From: DASZHJ01 sp035581425 | Lineage (GTDB): Bacteria > Pseudomonadota > Alphaproteobacteria > ATCC43930 > CGMCC-115725 | Assembly (NCBI GenBank): GCA_035581425.1 | Contig: DATJVP010000052.1 | Span: 1-16,844, forward strand | DNA length: 16,844 nucleotides | Direction: 5' to 3' | Shown here: piece after piece, positions 5,645 to 12,370 of the stretch | How positions within the stretch are numbered: position 1 is the stretch's first letter | Layout of the letters: every line of letters begins with the position of its first letter | The notes under the pieces: generated by a model | What the model saw: the letters and a program-made list of their open reading frames with translations, nothing else | The model's database searches: none | Told to the model about the DNA's origin: nothing | Translations under genes and position numbers: made by a program

Positions 5645-7198
5645 ATGATCGGCATCGCATTCATCACGTTCCGAGAGGTCCTCGAAGCGGCCCTGGTCGT
5701 GACGCTCGTTCTAGCCGCGAGCAAAGGCACGCCGCGGCGGGGTCGGTGGGTTGCGGGAGGCGTCGCCTGCGGCATCGCGGGTGCGAGCATCGTCGCGGCG
5801 CTTGCGGCGGAGATCTCGGCGCTCCTCGAGGGCGTGGGACAAGAGGTCTTCAACGCCTGCGTCCTCTTCATCGCGGTGGCGATGCTGAGCTGGCACAACA
5901 TCTGGATGGGCCGGCACGGGAAGGAGATGGCGGCCGAGGCCGCGCGGCTCGGTAGCCAAGTGCTGTCGGGCGGACGTCCACTCTATGCGCTCTCGATCGC
6001 CGTCGGAATCGCCGTCCTGCGCGAGGGATCGGAACTCGTGCTCTTTCTCGACGGCCTCGTGGCGGCGGGGAACGGAGCCGATCTCGTGCCAGGGATGCTG
6101 CTGGGGCTCGTCTGCGGCATTGCGCTCGGCGGCGTGATCTATTTCGGGCTTCTGCGCATTCCCACCCGCCATCTCTTCCGCGTCACCGGCTGGATGATCC
6201 TGCTGCTCGCGGCCGGGATGGCGGCGCAGGGCGCGGCATTCCTCACGCAGGCGGACTACCTGCCGGCGCTTGGCAACCGACTCTGGGATACCTCGGCGAT
6301 CCTCAGCGAGAACAGCATCCCCGGACAGATTCTGCACGTCCTCGTGGGATACGTGGCACAGCCCTCGGGCATCCAGCTCGTCTTCTACGCCGCGACGATA
6401 CTCGTCGTGGGCATACTGATGCGGATCTTCGGCAATGCCGGTCCGACAGTGTCGCGCGCGGCGACGGCGGCTCTGCTGTTCTGGGCGGGGGCCGCAACGC
6501 TCCATCCGGCGCGCGCCGATTTCCAGGTGCGCTCGCCCACGGTCGAGTATCAGGAGATCGAGTTTGAGCATAACGGCGACACGACTTTCGACCGCCGCAA
6601 CTCCGGCATGAGCAACGACCAGAGCTACACCTTCTCGATCGGCTATGGCGTCACACCCTGGTGGAAGACCGAGCTCGAGGCCGAGACCGCGGCGCCGCCC
6701 GGCGAGAACCTCAAATTCGACGCCACGACCTGGGAGAACACGTTCCAGATCACGGAGACCGGGGAATATTGGGCCGATCTCGGGTTCTTCTTCGAGTATT
6801 CGCACGCCCATCAGCACGGCGATCCCGAATCCGTCACCTTCGGCCCGCTCGTGCAAAAGGAGATCGGGAGCACGCTCCACACCTTCAATTTCCTGCTCGA
6901 TAAGGATATGGGGAGCGGCGCCAGCGACGGGACAGGGCTCGAACTTGCCTGGCAATCGCTCTGGCGCATCAACCAGTACGCCTCGCCGGGCATCGAGTAT
7001 TACGGCGAGATCGACGATCTCGGACATCCCGGCAAACTCTCTCAGCAGCAGCACCGCGTCGGCCCGGTCGTGGTCGGCGCCGTGGCATTCCCGCCCAACG
7101 GCAAGATCAAGTACGAGGTCGGCTATCTCTTCGGCCTGACCAATGCCACAGAGCGCGGTGCAGTCCGCTGGAAGTTCGAGTACGAAGCGCATTTCTGA
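5645..7198 (+). CDS. FTR1 family iron permease fused to a C-terminal beta-barrel-like domain
   Basis: Residues 1-263 (numbered from this start) are a complete FTR1/EfeU permease: hydrophobic helices with the two REXXE iron-transport motifs, REVLE (10-14) and REGSE (126-130), ending at the usual LMRIFG. Normal family members stop near 270-280 residues. This one continues in frame through a helix with a preceding Arg and an ARA|DF signal-peptidase-like site (about 271-291). It then has roughly 226 residues of alternating amphipathic strands rich in Tyr, Trp and Phe, ending in FEYEAHF. A terminal Phe is the classic outer-membrane protein signal. A His-rich stretch (SHAHQHGD, 386-393) lies in one loop. 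The start at 5645 gives the usual FTR1 N-terminus; 5624 is the longer alternative. An internal ATG at 6419 could start a separate barrel protein. The gene follows the cupredoxin in one operon. Confidence 0.85.
   Translation: MIGIAFITFREVLEAALVVTLVLAASKGTPRRGRWVAGGVACGIAGASIVAALAAEISALLEGVGQEVFNACVLFIAVAMLSWHNIWMGRHGKEMAAEAARLGSQVLSGGRPLYALSIAVGIAVLREGSELVLFLDGLVAAGNGADLVPGMLLGLVCGIALGGVIYFGLLRIPTRHLFRVTGWMILLLAAGMAAQGAAFLTQADYLPALGNRLWDTSAILSENSIPGQILHVLVGYVAQPSGIQLVFYAATILVVGILMRIFGNAGPTVSRAATAALLFWAGAATLHPARADFQVRSPTVEYQEIEFEHNGDTTFDRRNSGMSNDQSYTFSIGYGVTPWWKTELEAETAAPPGENLKFDATTWENTFQITETGEYWADLGFFFEYSHAHQHGDPESVTFGPLVQKEIGSTLHTFNFLLDKDMGSGASDGTGLELAWQSLWRINQYASPGIEYYGEIDDLGHPGKLSQQQHRVGPVVVGAVAFPPNGKIKYEVGYLFGLTNATERGAVRWKFEYEAHF
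6455..6517 (+). other. Fusion junction: internal signal-peptide-like helix within the FTR1 fusion
   Basis: The encoded segment begins RAATAALLFWAGAATL and ends HPARA before DFQV. It has a positive residue, a hydrophobic core of about 15 residues and an A-x-A cleavage pattern. FTR1/EfeU permeases are reported with the C-terminus in the cytoplasm, so this helix would be an eighth membrane crossing that delivers the C-terminal domain to the periplasm, where signal peptidase could release it. Cleavage is inference. Confidence 0.55.
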
Positions 7199-7202
7199 CG
7201 GA

Positions 7203-7268
7203 CGGGCGCAGCAGTACCCCCACGCGCCCGAAACGCGCCCGCACTTTATCGAGCCCATTGCCGGGCGC
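7203..7268. repeat. Four 7-bp CGGGCGC/GCGCCCG elements downstream of the FTR1 fusion
   Basis: CGGGCGC occurs at 7203-7209 and 7262-7268; its complement GCGCCCG occurs at 7224-7230 and 7235-7241. They can pair as two side-by-side stems (loops of 14 and 20 bases) or in alternative combinations. This could end or stabilise the cupredoxin-FTR1 transcript. No T-run follows, so it is not a standard intrinsic terminator. Confidence 0.35.
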
Positions 7269-7287
7269 ATGAAAACTCAATACCTCT

Positions 7288-7304
7288 CTTCGGCAACACC
7301 GAAG
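7288..7304 (+). promoter_or_regulatory. Small hairpin touching the ribosome-binding site of the NIPSNAP gene
   Basis: CTTCGG (7288-7293), the loop CAACA and CCGAAG (7299-7304) form a perfect six-base stem. Its 3' arm overlaps the start of the Shine-Dalgarno AAGGAGGA (7302-7309) ahead of the ATG at 7316. It could modulate translation. No ligand or regulator is suggested by the sequence. Confidence 0.3.
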
Positions 7305-7315
7305 GAGGACCGCCC

Positions 7316-7630
7316 ATGATCGTCGAGCAGCGCACCTACACGCTCCATCCCGGCAAGACCGCCGAGTACCTCCGCCTCTACGAGAGCGAGGGAATGGCGA
7401 TCCAAACGCGCATTCTCGGGAGAATGGTCGGCTACTTCACGACCGAGCTGGGGCCGCTCAATCAGATCATCCACATGTGGGGCTATGACAGCTTCGAGGA
7501 GCGGACGCGCCGGCGCGCGCAGATGCAGGCCGATCCCGGCTGGAAGGCTTATATCGCGAAGATCCAGCCGCTAATCCAGCAGCAGGAGAGCAAGATCCTG
7601 AACCCGACCTCCTTCTCGCCGATCCGCTGA
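7316..7630 (+). CDS. NIPSNAP family protein
   Basis: This 104-residue protein is a single NIPSNAP domain with a dimeric alpha/beta-barrel (ferredoxin-like) fold. Recognisable features are EQRTYTLHPGKTAEYLRLYE at the N-terminus, LGRMVGYFTTELGPLNQIIHMWGYDSFEER in the middle, and an ADPGWKAYI helix before the closing PTSFSPI. Bacterial members are commonly found beside catabolic enzymes, but their biochemical role is not settled. A strong AAGGAGGA precedes the ATG and is partly within a small hairpin. The ThDP-dependent enzyme gene starts 20 bases after its stop, so the two are very probably cotranscribed. The family call is strong and the function is unknown. Confidence 0.9.
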   Translation: MIVEQRTYTLHPGKTAEYLRLYESEGMAIQTRILGRMVGYFTTELGPLNQIIHMWGYDSFEERTRRRAQMQADPGWKAYIAKIQPLIQQQESKILNPTSFSPIR

Positions 7631-7650
7631 GCCCAGCAACGAGGCCCGCG

Positions 7651-9333
7651 ATGACCCACCCCCCGCGCATCCGCACCGGCGCGCAAATTTTGGTGGATCA
7701 GCTCAAGATCCACGGCGCCGACACCGTCTTCTGCGTTCCCGGCGAGAGTTACCTCGCGGTGCTCGACGCGCTCTACGACGCGAATTCCATCCGCACCTTC
7801 ACCTGCCGGCATGAGAGCGGCGCCACAATCATGGCAGAGGCATTCGGTAAGCTCACGGGGAAGCCGGCGATCGCGATGGTGACGCGCGGGCCCGGCGCCA
7901 CCAACGCCAGCGCCGGGCTCCACATCGCCATGCAGGATTCGACCCCGCTCATCCTGCTGATTGGTCAAGTGCAGCGGGACGCGATCGAGCGCGAGGCCTT
8001 CCAGGAACTCGACTATCGCCGGATGATGGGCCAGCTCGCCAAATGGGTGGCGCAGATCGACGACCCCGCGCGCATTCCCGAGTTCCTGAGCCGCGCCTAC
8101 TACGTCGCGACCTCCGGCCGGCCGGGGCCGGTGGTGCTGGCGCTCCCCGAGGACATGTTGCGCGAGCCTGTGGCGGTCGCGGACGCGAAGCCCTGGCAGC
8201 GCGTCGAGACCTATCCAGGCCTTTCCGAGATCGCCGAGATCGCAGAGGCCCTGAAGCTCGCGGAGAGGCCCTTTCTGCTATTGGGCGGGAGCCAGTGGGA
8301 CGTCGCCGCGGTGAAGGCGATCGAGCGCTTCGCAAAATCTCACGCGCTTCCCGTGGGCGTCGCCTTCCGCCGGCAGGATCGCTTCGACAACGAGCACCCC
8401 TGCTATGCCGGCGATGTCGGTATCGGCATCAATCCGAAGCTCGCCAAGCGCGTCAAGGAGGCGGACCTCCTGATGGTGATCGGCGCACGCCTGGGCGAAA
8501 TGACTACCGGCGGCTATACGCTCATCGACCTCCCGACGCCAAGCCAGAAGCTCGTCCACGTCCATGCCGACCCCGAGGAGCTCGGTCGCGTCTATCAGCC
8601 CTGGCTCGCGATCAACGCGACACCGCGGGCGGTTGCGCATGCGCTGGCGGCGCTGGCGCCGATGGAGAAGCCGCGCTGGGCGCAGCAGACCGAGGTCGCG
8701 CGCGCAGAGTACGAGGCCTGGCAAAAGCCGCCGAAATCACCGGGCAGGATCCAGATGGCGGAGATCGTGCGCTGGCTTGACCAGCACATGCCCGCCGACA
8801 CCGTCTACACCAACGGCGCCGGCAATTTCGCGACCTGGCTCCATCGCTTCCACCGCTACCGCGGCTTCGGAACGCAGCTCGCGCCGACCAGCGGCTCCAT
8901 GGGCTACGGCTTCCCAGCGGCGCTCGGCGCCAAGGTCACGCGGCCCGACCGACCCGCGGTCTGCTTCGCGGGCGACGGCGATTTCCAGATGACGGGCCAG
9001 GAGCTCGCGACCGCCGTGCAGTATGGGCTCGATGTCATGGTCCTCGTCATCAACAACGGCATGCTCGGGACGATCCGCATGCATCAGGAGCGGCATCACC
9101 CCGGCCGCACCATCGCGACCGATCTCGTCAATCCCGATTTCGCGGCGCTTGCGCGCGCCTACGGCGCCCACGGCGAGACCGTCGAGCGCACGGAAGACTT
9201 CGCCGCCGCCTTCGAGCGCGCCCGCGCCTCCGGCAAGCCCGCGGTGATCGAGCTCAAGCTCGATCCCGAGGCCCTGACGCCGCGCCAGTCGCTGAGCGAG
9301 ATCCGCGCGGAGGCGCTCGCGCAGAAGCACTGA
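7651..9333 (+). CDS. Thiamine diphosphate-binding enzyme, acetolactate synthase-like
   Basis: This 560-residue protein has all three domains of the acetolactate synthase/benzoylformate decarboxylase superfamily. The N-terminal pyrimidine-binding domain carries VPGESYL and CRHESGATIMAEA, with Glu55 as the likely cofactor-activating residue, followed by TRGPGATNASAG. A central Rossmann-like domain follows (for example LLMVIGARLGEMTTGGY). The C-terminal domain has the cofactor Mg motif GDGDF (441-445) ending in NN (468-469). The family includes acetolactate synthase, carboligases and 2-oxo acid decarboxylases, and I cannot assign a substrate. No acetolactate synthase regulatory (small) subunit or other branched-chain gene is nearby, which argues against a housekeeping biosynthetic role. 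The gene starts 20 bases after the NIPSNAP gene. CGAGG, about nine bases upstream, is only a weak ribosome-binding site, consistent with translation following its neighbour. Confidence 0.9.
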   Translation: MTHPPRIRTGAQILVDQLKIHGADTVFCVPGESYLAVLDALYDANSIRTFTCRHESGATIMAEAFGKLTGKPAIAMVTRGPGATNASAGLHIAMQDSTPLILLIGQVQRDAIEREAFQELDYRRMMGQLAKWVAQIDDPARIPEFLSRAYYVATSGRPGPVVLALPEDMLREPVAVADAKPWQRVETYPGLSEIAEIAEALKLAERPFLLLGGSQWDVAAVKAIERFAKSHALPVGVAFRRQDRFDNEHPCYAGDVGIGINPKLAKRVKEADLLMVIGARLGEMTTGGYTLIDLPTPSQKLVHVHADPEELGRVYQPWLAINATPRAVAHALAALAPMEKPRWAQQTEVARAEYEAWQKPPKSPGRIQMAEIVRWLDQHMPADTVYTNGAGNFATWLHRFHRYRGFGTQLAPTSGSMGYGFPAALGAKVTRPDRPAVCFAGDGDFQMTGQELATAVQYGLDVMVLVINNGMLGTIRMHQERHHPGRTIATDLVNPDFAALARAYGAHGETVERTEDFAAAFERARASGKPAVIELKLDPEALTPRQSLSEIRAEALAQKH

Positions 9334-9466
9334 GAGCACTCGCGCGGGCCGATACTCGAATCCGGGGTGTGCTAGGAGCAATTTGCGCCCGACGCGACAT
9401 TGCCTTGCGCGCTCGAGTTGCGCATCATCGCGGAATGCAGTTCGCACGGCGGTTCGGGACGGAGCG

Positions 9467-10198
9467 ATGAAGTTCTCGGACTTCCGGGTCCTCGAGTTCG
9501 ACTGCTACGGCACGCTCGTCGACTGGGAAACCGGCATTCTCGACGTGCTCCGGCCCTGGGCGCGCAGCAGCGGACGGACGATCTCCGATGGCGAGATCCT
9601 CCGCGCCTTCGCCGAGGCGGAGACGCGCGCGGAGGCGACGATGCCCGCCGAGCGCTATTCGCGCGTGCTCGCGGCAACCTTCCACTTGGTCGGGCGGAAG
9701 CTCGACATTCCCACGACCTCCGCGGATGCGGAGGCCTTCGCCGCTTCGGCCGGCCGTTGGCCCGTTTTTCCGGACACCGCGGCCTCGCTTAGCTATCTCA
9801 AGCAGCATCACCTGCTGGTCGTCCTTTCGAACACCGACCGCGCGACCTTTGCGAAGACCAGCGAGCAACTCGGCGTCGAATTCGACCGCGTCCTCACCGC
9901 CGAGGAGATCGGTTCCTACAAGCCCGACCTCCGAAACTTCGAGTACGCGATCCGCGCTATCGCGAAGATGAGCGTGGCGCCCGACCGCATTCTGCACATC
10001 TCCGAAAGCCTCTTCCACGACATCGGGCCCGCAAAGTCGCTCGGACTGCGCGCGGTCTGGATCAATCGTGGTGCCGAGCGGATTGGAGCCGGGGCGACCT
10101 TGCCGAAGCCCGGCGCCATGCCAGACCTCGTCGTCTCGAGCCTCGCGGAATTCGTGGAGTTGCACCGCGCCGAGCAGAGTTCTTCCTCTCCCGCCTAG
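9467..10198 (+). CDS. HAD family hydrolase, haloacid dehalogenase type II-like (copy 1)
   Basis: This 243-residue protein has the ordered HAD motifs. EFDCYGTLVDW holds the nucleophile Asp12, VLSNTD is motif II, SYKPD holds the motif III Lys, and SLFHDIGPAKSLGL carries the motif IV acid. It resembles proteins annotated as haloacid dehalogenase type II. The S-x-N-x-x-D loop of characterised L-2-haloacid dehalogenases is replaced by SESLFHD, so dehalogenase activity should not be assumed. The frame is open from 9383, but the ATG at 9467, with GGAG close upstream, gives the normal family N-terminus. It faces a close paralog tail to tail, 11 bases away. It may be expressed from its own promoter in the preceding 133-base gap, where I see no clear one. 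Confidence 0.85.
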   Translation: MKFSDFRVLEFDCYGTLVDWETGILDVLRPWARSSGRTISDGEILRAFAEAETRAEATMPAERYSRVLAATFHLVGRKLDIPTTSADAEAFAASAGRWPVFPDTAASLSYLKQHHLLVVLSNTDRATFAKTSEQLGVEFDRVLTAEEIGSYKPDLRNFEYAIRAIAKMSVAPDRILHISESLFHDIGPAKSLGLRAVWINRGAERIGAGATLPKPGAMPDLVVSSLAEFVELHRAEQSSSSPA

Positions 10199-10521
10199 AA
10201 GGAGAGGGGCTATTTGGCGCCGTGCTTCTCCACCAGTTCCGCCATGCTCGCGACCTCGAGGTCGGGTATGGCATCGCCACGGGCCGCAGGAGTGGCGCCG
10301 CCGGCGACGCGGCCCTTGCGGCGGTTCACCCAGACCGTGCGCAGCCCCAGCGACTTCGCGGGCATGATGTCATGGAAGCGGCTCTGCGCGACGTGGAGGA
10401 TCTTCTCGCGTGGAATTCCCATCTCGCCGAGGGTTCGAATCGCGTATTCGAAATTGCGGATGTCCGGCTTGTAGGAGCCGATCTCCTCGGCGGTGAGGAC
10501 GCGATCGAATTCGACGCCGAG
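9869..10521. repeat. Imperfect inverted repeat: 84-bp shared segments of the two HAD genes
   Basis: The DNA at 9869-9952 (plus strand) and at 10521-10438 (minus strand) matches at 76 of 84 positions by my count. The arms are separated by about 485 bases. Both encode the stretch from LGVEFDRVLTAEEIG through SYKPD to RNFEYAI around motif III. The similarity is stronger than in the flanking parts of the two genes. Confidence 0.75.
10185..10207. terminator. Possible bidirectional hairpin between the convergent HAD genes
   Basis: CCTCTCC (10185-10191) and GGAGAGG (10201-10207) form a seven-base stem with a nine-base loop that includes the copy 1 stop codon. It lies where two convergent transcripts must end. 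Neither strand has a proper T-run after it, so this is only a weak terminator candidate. Confidence 0.3.
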
Positions 10522-10923
10522 CTTCACTTTGCTCTTCGCGAAAGAGGCACGATCGACGTTCGAGAGAATGACGAGCTTGTGATGTCGCTTCAGGTACTGC
10601 AGCGCCGCCGCGCTGTCGGGAAAGGCGGGCCAGCGGCCGACGGAACCGCCGAACTCCGTCGCCTCCGCCTCCGTCACCGTCACCCCCCAGCGCCGGCCGA
10701 GCGCGCGAAGCGCATCGCCGAGCACGGCGGGATAGAGCTTGCGCGGTGAAGCCTCCTCGATCGGCGATTCCTCCGCGGCAAAGGCCGTGAGGATTTCATC
10801 GTCACTCTGCTTCAGCCCATGTTTCCTCGCCCAGGGCCTGAGTTCCGCGAGGAGTCCGCTCTCCCAGTCGATGAGCGTGCCGTAGCAGTCGAAGGTTAGT
10901 GCTTCGAAATCGGCGAAATTCAC
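10210..10923 (-). CDS. HAD family hydrolase, haloacid dehalogenase type II-like (copy 2)
   Basis: This 237-residue paralog of the neighbouring HAD hydrolase has TFDCYGTLIDW with the nucleophile Asp12, VILSNVD as motif II, SYKPD as motif III, and QSRFHDIMPAKSLGL as motif IV. The loop differs from the S-x-N-x-x-D of studied L-2-haloacid dehalogenases, so the substrate is unknown; a phosphatase or dehalogenase are both possible. The frame can be read from an ATG at 10968. However, a GTG at 10923 is preceded at five bases by GGGGGAGAGG and gives an N-terminus that lines up with copy 1, so I start there. The upstream gap is shared with the divergent amidase operon. Copies 1 and 2 appear to be an inverted duplication. 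Confidence 0.85.
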   Translation of the reverse strand: MNFADFEALTFDCYGTLIDWESGLLAELRPWARKHGLKQSDDEILTAFAAEESPIEEASPRKLYPAVLGDALRALGRRWGVTVTEAEATEFGGSVGRWPAFPDSAAALQYLKRHHKLVILSNVDRASFAKSKVKLGVEFDRVLTAEEIGSYKPDIRNFEYAIRTLGEMGIPREKILHVAQSRFHDIMPAKSLGLRTVWVNRRKGRVAGGATPAARGDAIPDLEVASMAELVEKHGAK

Positions 10924-10947
10924 GGGTCCTCTCCCCCAGTAATCCGG

Positions 10948-10975
10948 TTGGCGGCACCATCCTTGCATGTATCAT
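10948..10975 (+). promoter_or_regulatory. Candidate promoter of the amidase / metal-transport operon
   Basis: TTGGCG (10948-10953), 16 bases and TATCAT (10970-10975) form a sigma70-like promoter; the -10 matches five of six consensus bases. Initiation near 10982 would give a leader of about 37 bases to the ATG at 11019. It lies in the 95-base gap between the divergent HAD and amidase genes. Confidence 0.4.
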
Positions 10976-11018
10976 GGCCTCTGGGGCGCTATCGCACAAT
11001 GCAAAGGGGGAATTCCAC

Positions 11019-12368
11019 ATGGCACTCTGCTCGATTTTTTTGCGCGCGGCTCGTTTCTGCGGCCTAGGCGCGATAGCGCTGGCCGCGATCGCCTCGGCCT
11101 CGGCCCAGACGCCCAACCCGCCGCCGCCGGAGCCGGTCAAGTCCACGCTCGATGAGGCACTGATGGCGTCATCTGCACCGGGCAAGCCCGGAAAGGTGCT
11201 GCTGCTGCCGGCGACGATGGAGACGACGCAGTGGGGCTGGTACAACAATGCGCAGCCGCCGGTCCTGCACGTGAACTCGGGCGACACCGTGGTCATGGAG
11301 ACCATGATGCACTCCCACAATCAGGTGGTCCCCGGCGTCTCCATCGACAAGATCAAGAAACTCCGCACCGATTTTCCTGGCCGCGGCCCGCACACGATCA
11401 CGGGTCCGATCTATGTCGAAGGCGCGGAGCCCGGCGACGTCCTCAAGATCCATTTCGATCGGATCGTGCCGCGTGCCTACGCCACGAACTTTAACGTCCC
11501 CGGAATGTTCGGGCAGTTCCCGGATCGCTTTCCCGATGGGCAGGTCAAGTATTTCTTTCTCGATCTCGACAAGAAGCAGCTGGAATTTGCGCCGGGGATC
11601 GTCGTCCCGCTGAAGCCGTTCCCGGGCACGATCGGCGTCGCGCGCGCCGAGCCCGGTCCTTACAGCACCGTCCCGCCTGGACCGTTCGGCGGCAACATCG
11701 ACATCAACGAGATGGTCGAGGGGACGACGCTCTACCTGCCGGTCTTCGTCAAGGGCGGGCTCCTTTGGTCCGGCGATTCTCATGCGGGTCAAGGCAATGG
11801 CGAGATCAATCTCACGGCGATCGAGACCGCCTTCAAAGAGCTTCGCATCACCATTACCGTCCTCAAGAGCGTGCAGCTCGCCTGGCCGCGCATCGAAACG
11901 CCGACGCACTGGATCACGCTCGGCTACGATCGCGACTTCAACAAGGCCTGGGATCTGCTGCAGGCGGAGACCGTGAAATACCTCGTGGAGAGCCGCAAGC
12001 TCTCCGCCGAGGCAGCCAAGAAGGAGATGGTCGCGAGTTGGGATTGCCGCATCTCCGAGGTCGTAGACGTGCTCTTCGGCACCTATTGCATGACCTCGAA
12101 GGGCCACGGCACGCCGGCGATGGCGCTTCCGAAGACCGACAGCGCAAAATACCTCGTCACCTATGCCAAGAACGTCGATCTCAAAAAGGCGATGGACGAG
12201 GCCTCCTATGCGATGATCGAGAAGCTGCAGAAGGAGCGCAATCTGACCCGGCTCGACGCCTACGCGCTCGCGAGCATGACCATGGATTGCCGTCTCGGCC
12301 GACCCTCCGGGGCCGAGAAGGAAGTCCATTGCATGGTGCCAAAGAGCCTCTGGGTTGCGAACAAGTAG
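11019..12368 (+). CDS. Exported acetamidase/formamidase family protein
   Basis: This 449-residue protein has a signal peptide (hydrophobic GLGAIALAAIASASAQ, cleavage probably near residue 30) and then an FmdA/AmdA-type domain. Family features include a LHVNSGDTVVMET strand region, GPIYVEGAEPGDVLKI, and the signature GDSHAGQGNGEINLTAIET (252-270), which corresponds to the usual GDxHxxQGDGE. The second Asp of that signature is Asn260 here. Characterised relatives are cytoplasmic hydrolases of formamide or acetamide. This one should act in the periplasm, and its substrate may differ. A longer frame extends upstream to 10899, but the ATG at 11019 has an AAAGGGGG ribosome-binding site and begins the signal peptide. 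The metal-binding protein gene starts two bases after its stop, so the two are almost certainly cotranscribed. The family is clear and the reaction is not proven. Confidence 0.88.
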   Translation: MALCSIFLRAARFCGLGAIALAAIASASAQTPNPPPPEPVKSTLDEALMASSAPGKPGKVLLLPATMETTQWGWYNNAQPPVLHVNSGDTVVMETMMHSHNQVVPGVSIDKIKKLRTDFPGRGPHTITGPIYVEGAEPGDVLKIHFDRIVPRAYATNFNVPGMFGQFPDRFPDGQVKYFFLDLDKKQLEFAPGIVVPLKPFPGTIGVARAEPGPYSTVPPGPFGGNIDINEMVEGTTLYLPVFVKGGLLWSGDSHAGQGNGEINLTAIETAFKELRITITVLKSVQLAWPRIETPTHWITLGYDRDFNKAWDLLQAETVKYLVESRKLSAEAAKKEMVASWDCRISEVVDVLFGTYCMTSKGHGTPAMALPKTDSAKYLVTYAKNVDLKKAMDEASYAMIEKLQKERNLTRLDAYALASMTMDCRLGRPSGAEKEVHCMVPKSLWVANK

Positions 12369-12370
12369 CG

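Noticed and set aside
5711..7270. A 519-codon open frame on the minus strand opposite the FTR1 fusion
   Set aside because: It mirrors the codon structure of the conserved permease on the plus strand, has no recognisable motif, and is low-complexity in Arg, Glu and Asp as expected of GC-rich antisense frames.
9467..10923. Calling the two HAD genes confirmed L-2-haloacid dehalogenases
   Set aside because: The S-x-N-x-x-D substrate loop of characterised enzymes is not present, so only the superfamily and subtype resemblance is claimed.
11765..12370. N-terminal extension of the ZnuA-like gene over the amidase gene
   Set aside because: The signal peptide starts at the ATG at 12371, and the upstream part is an out-of-frame reading of the amidase.
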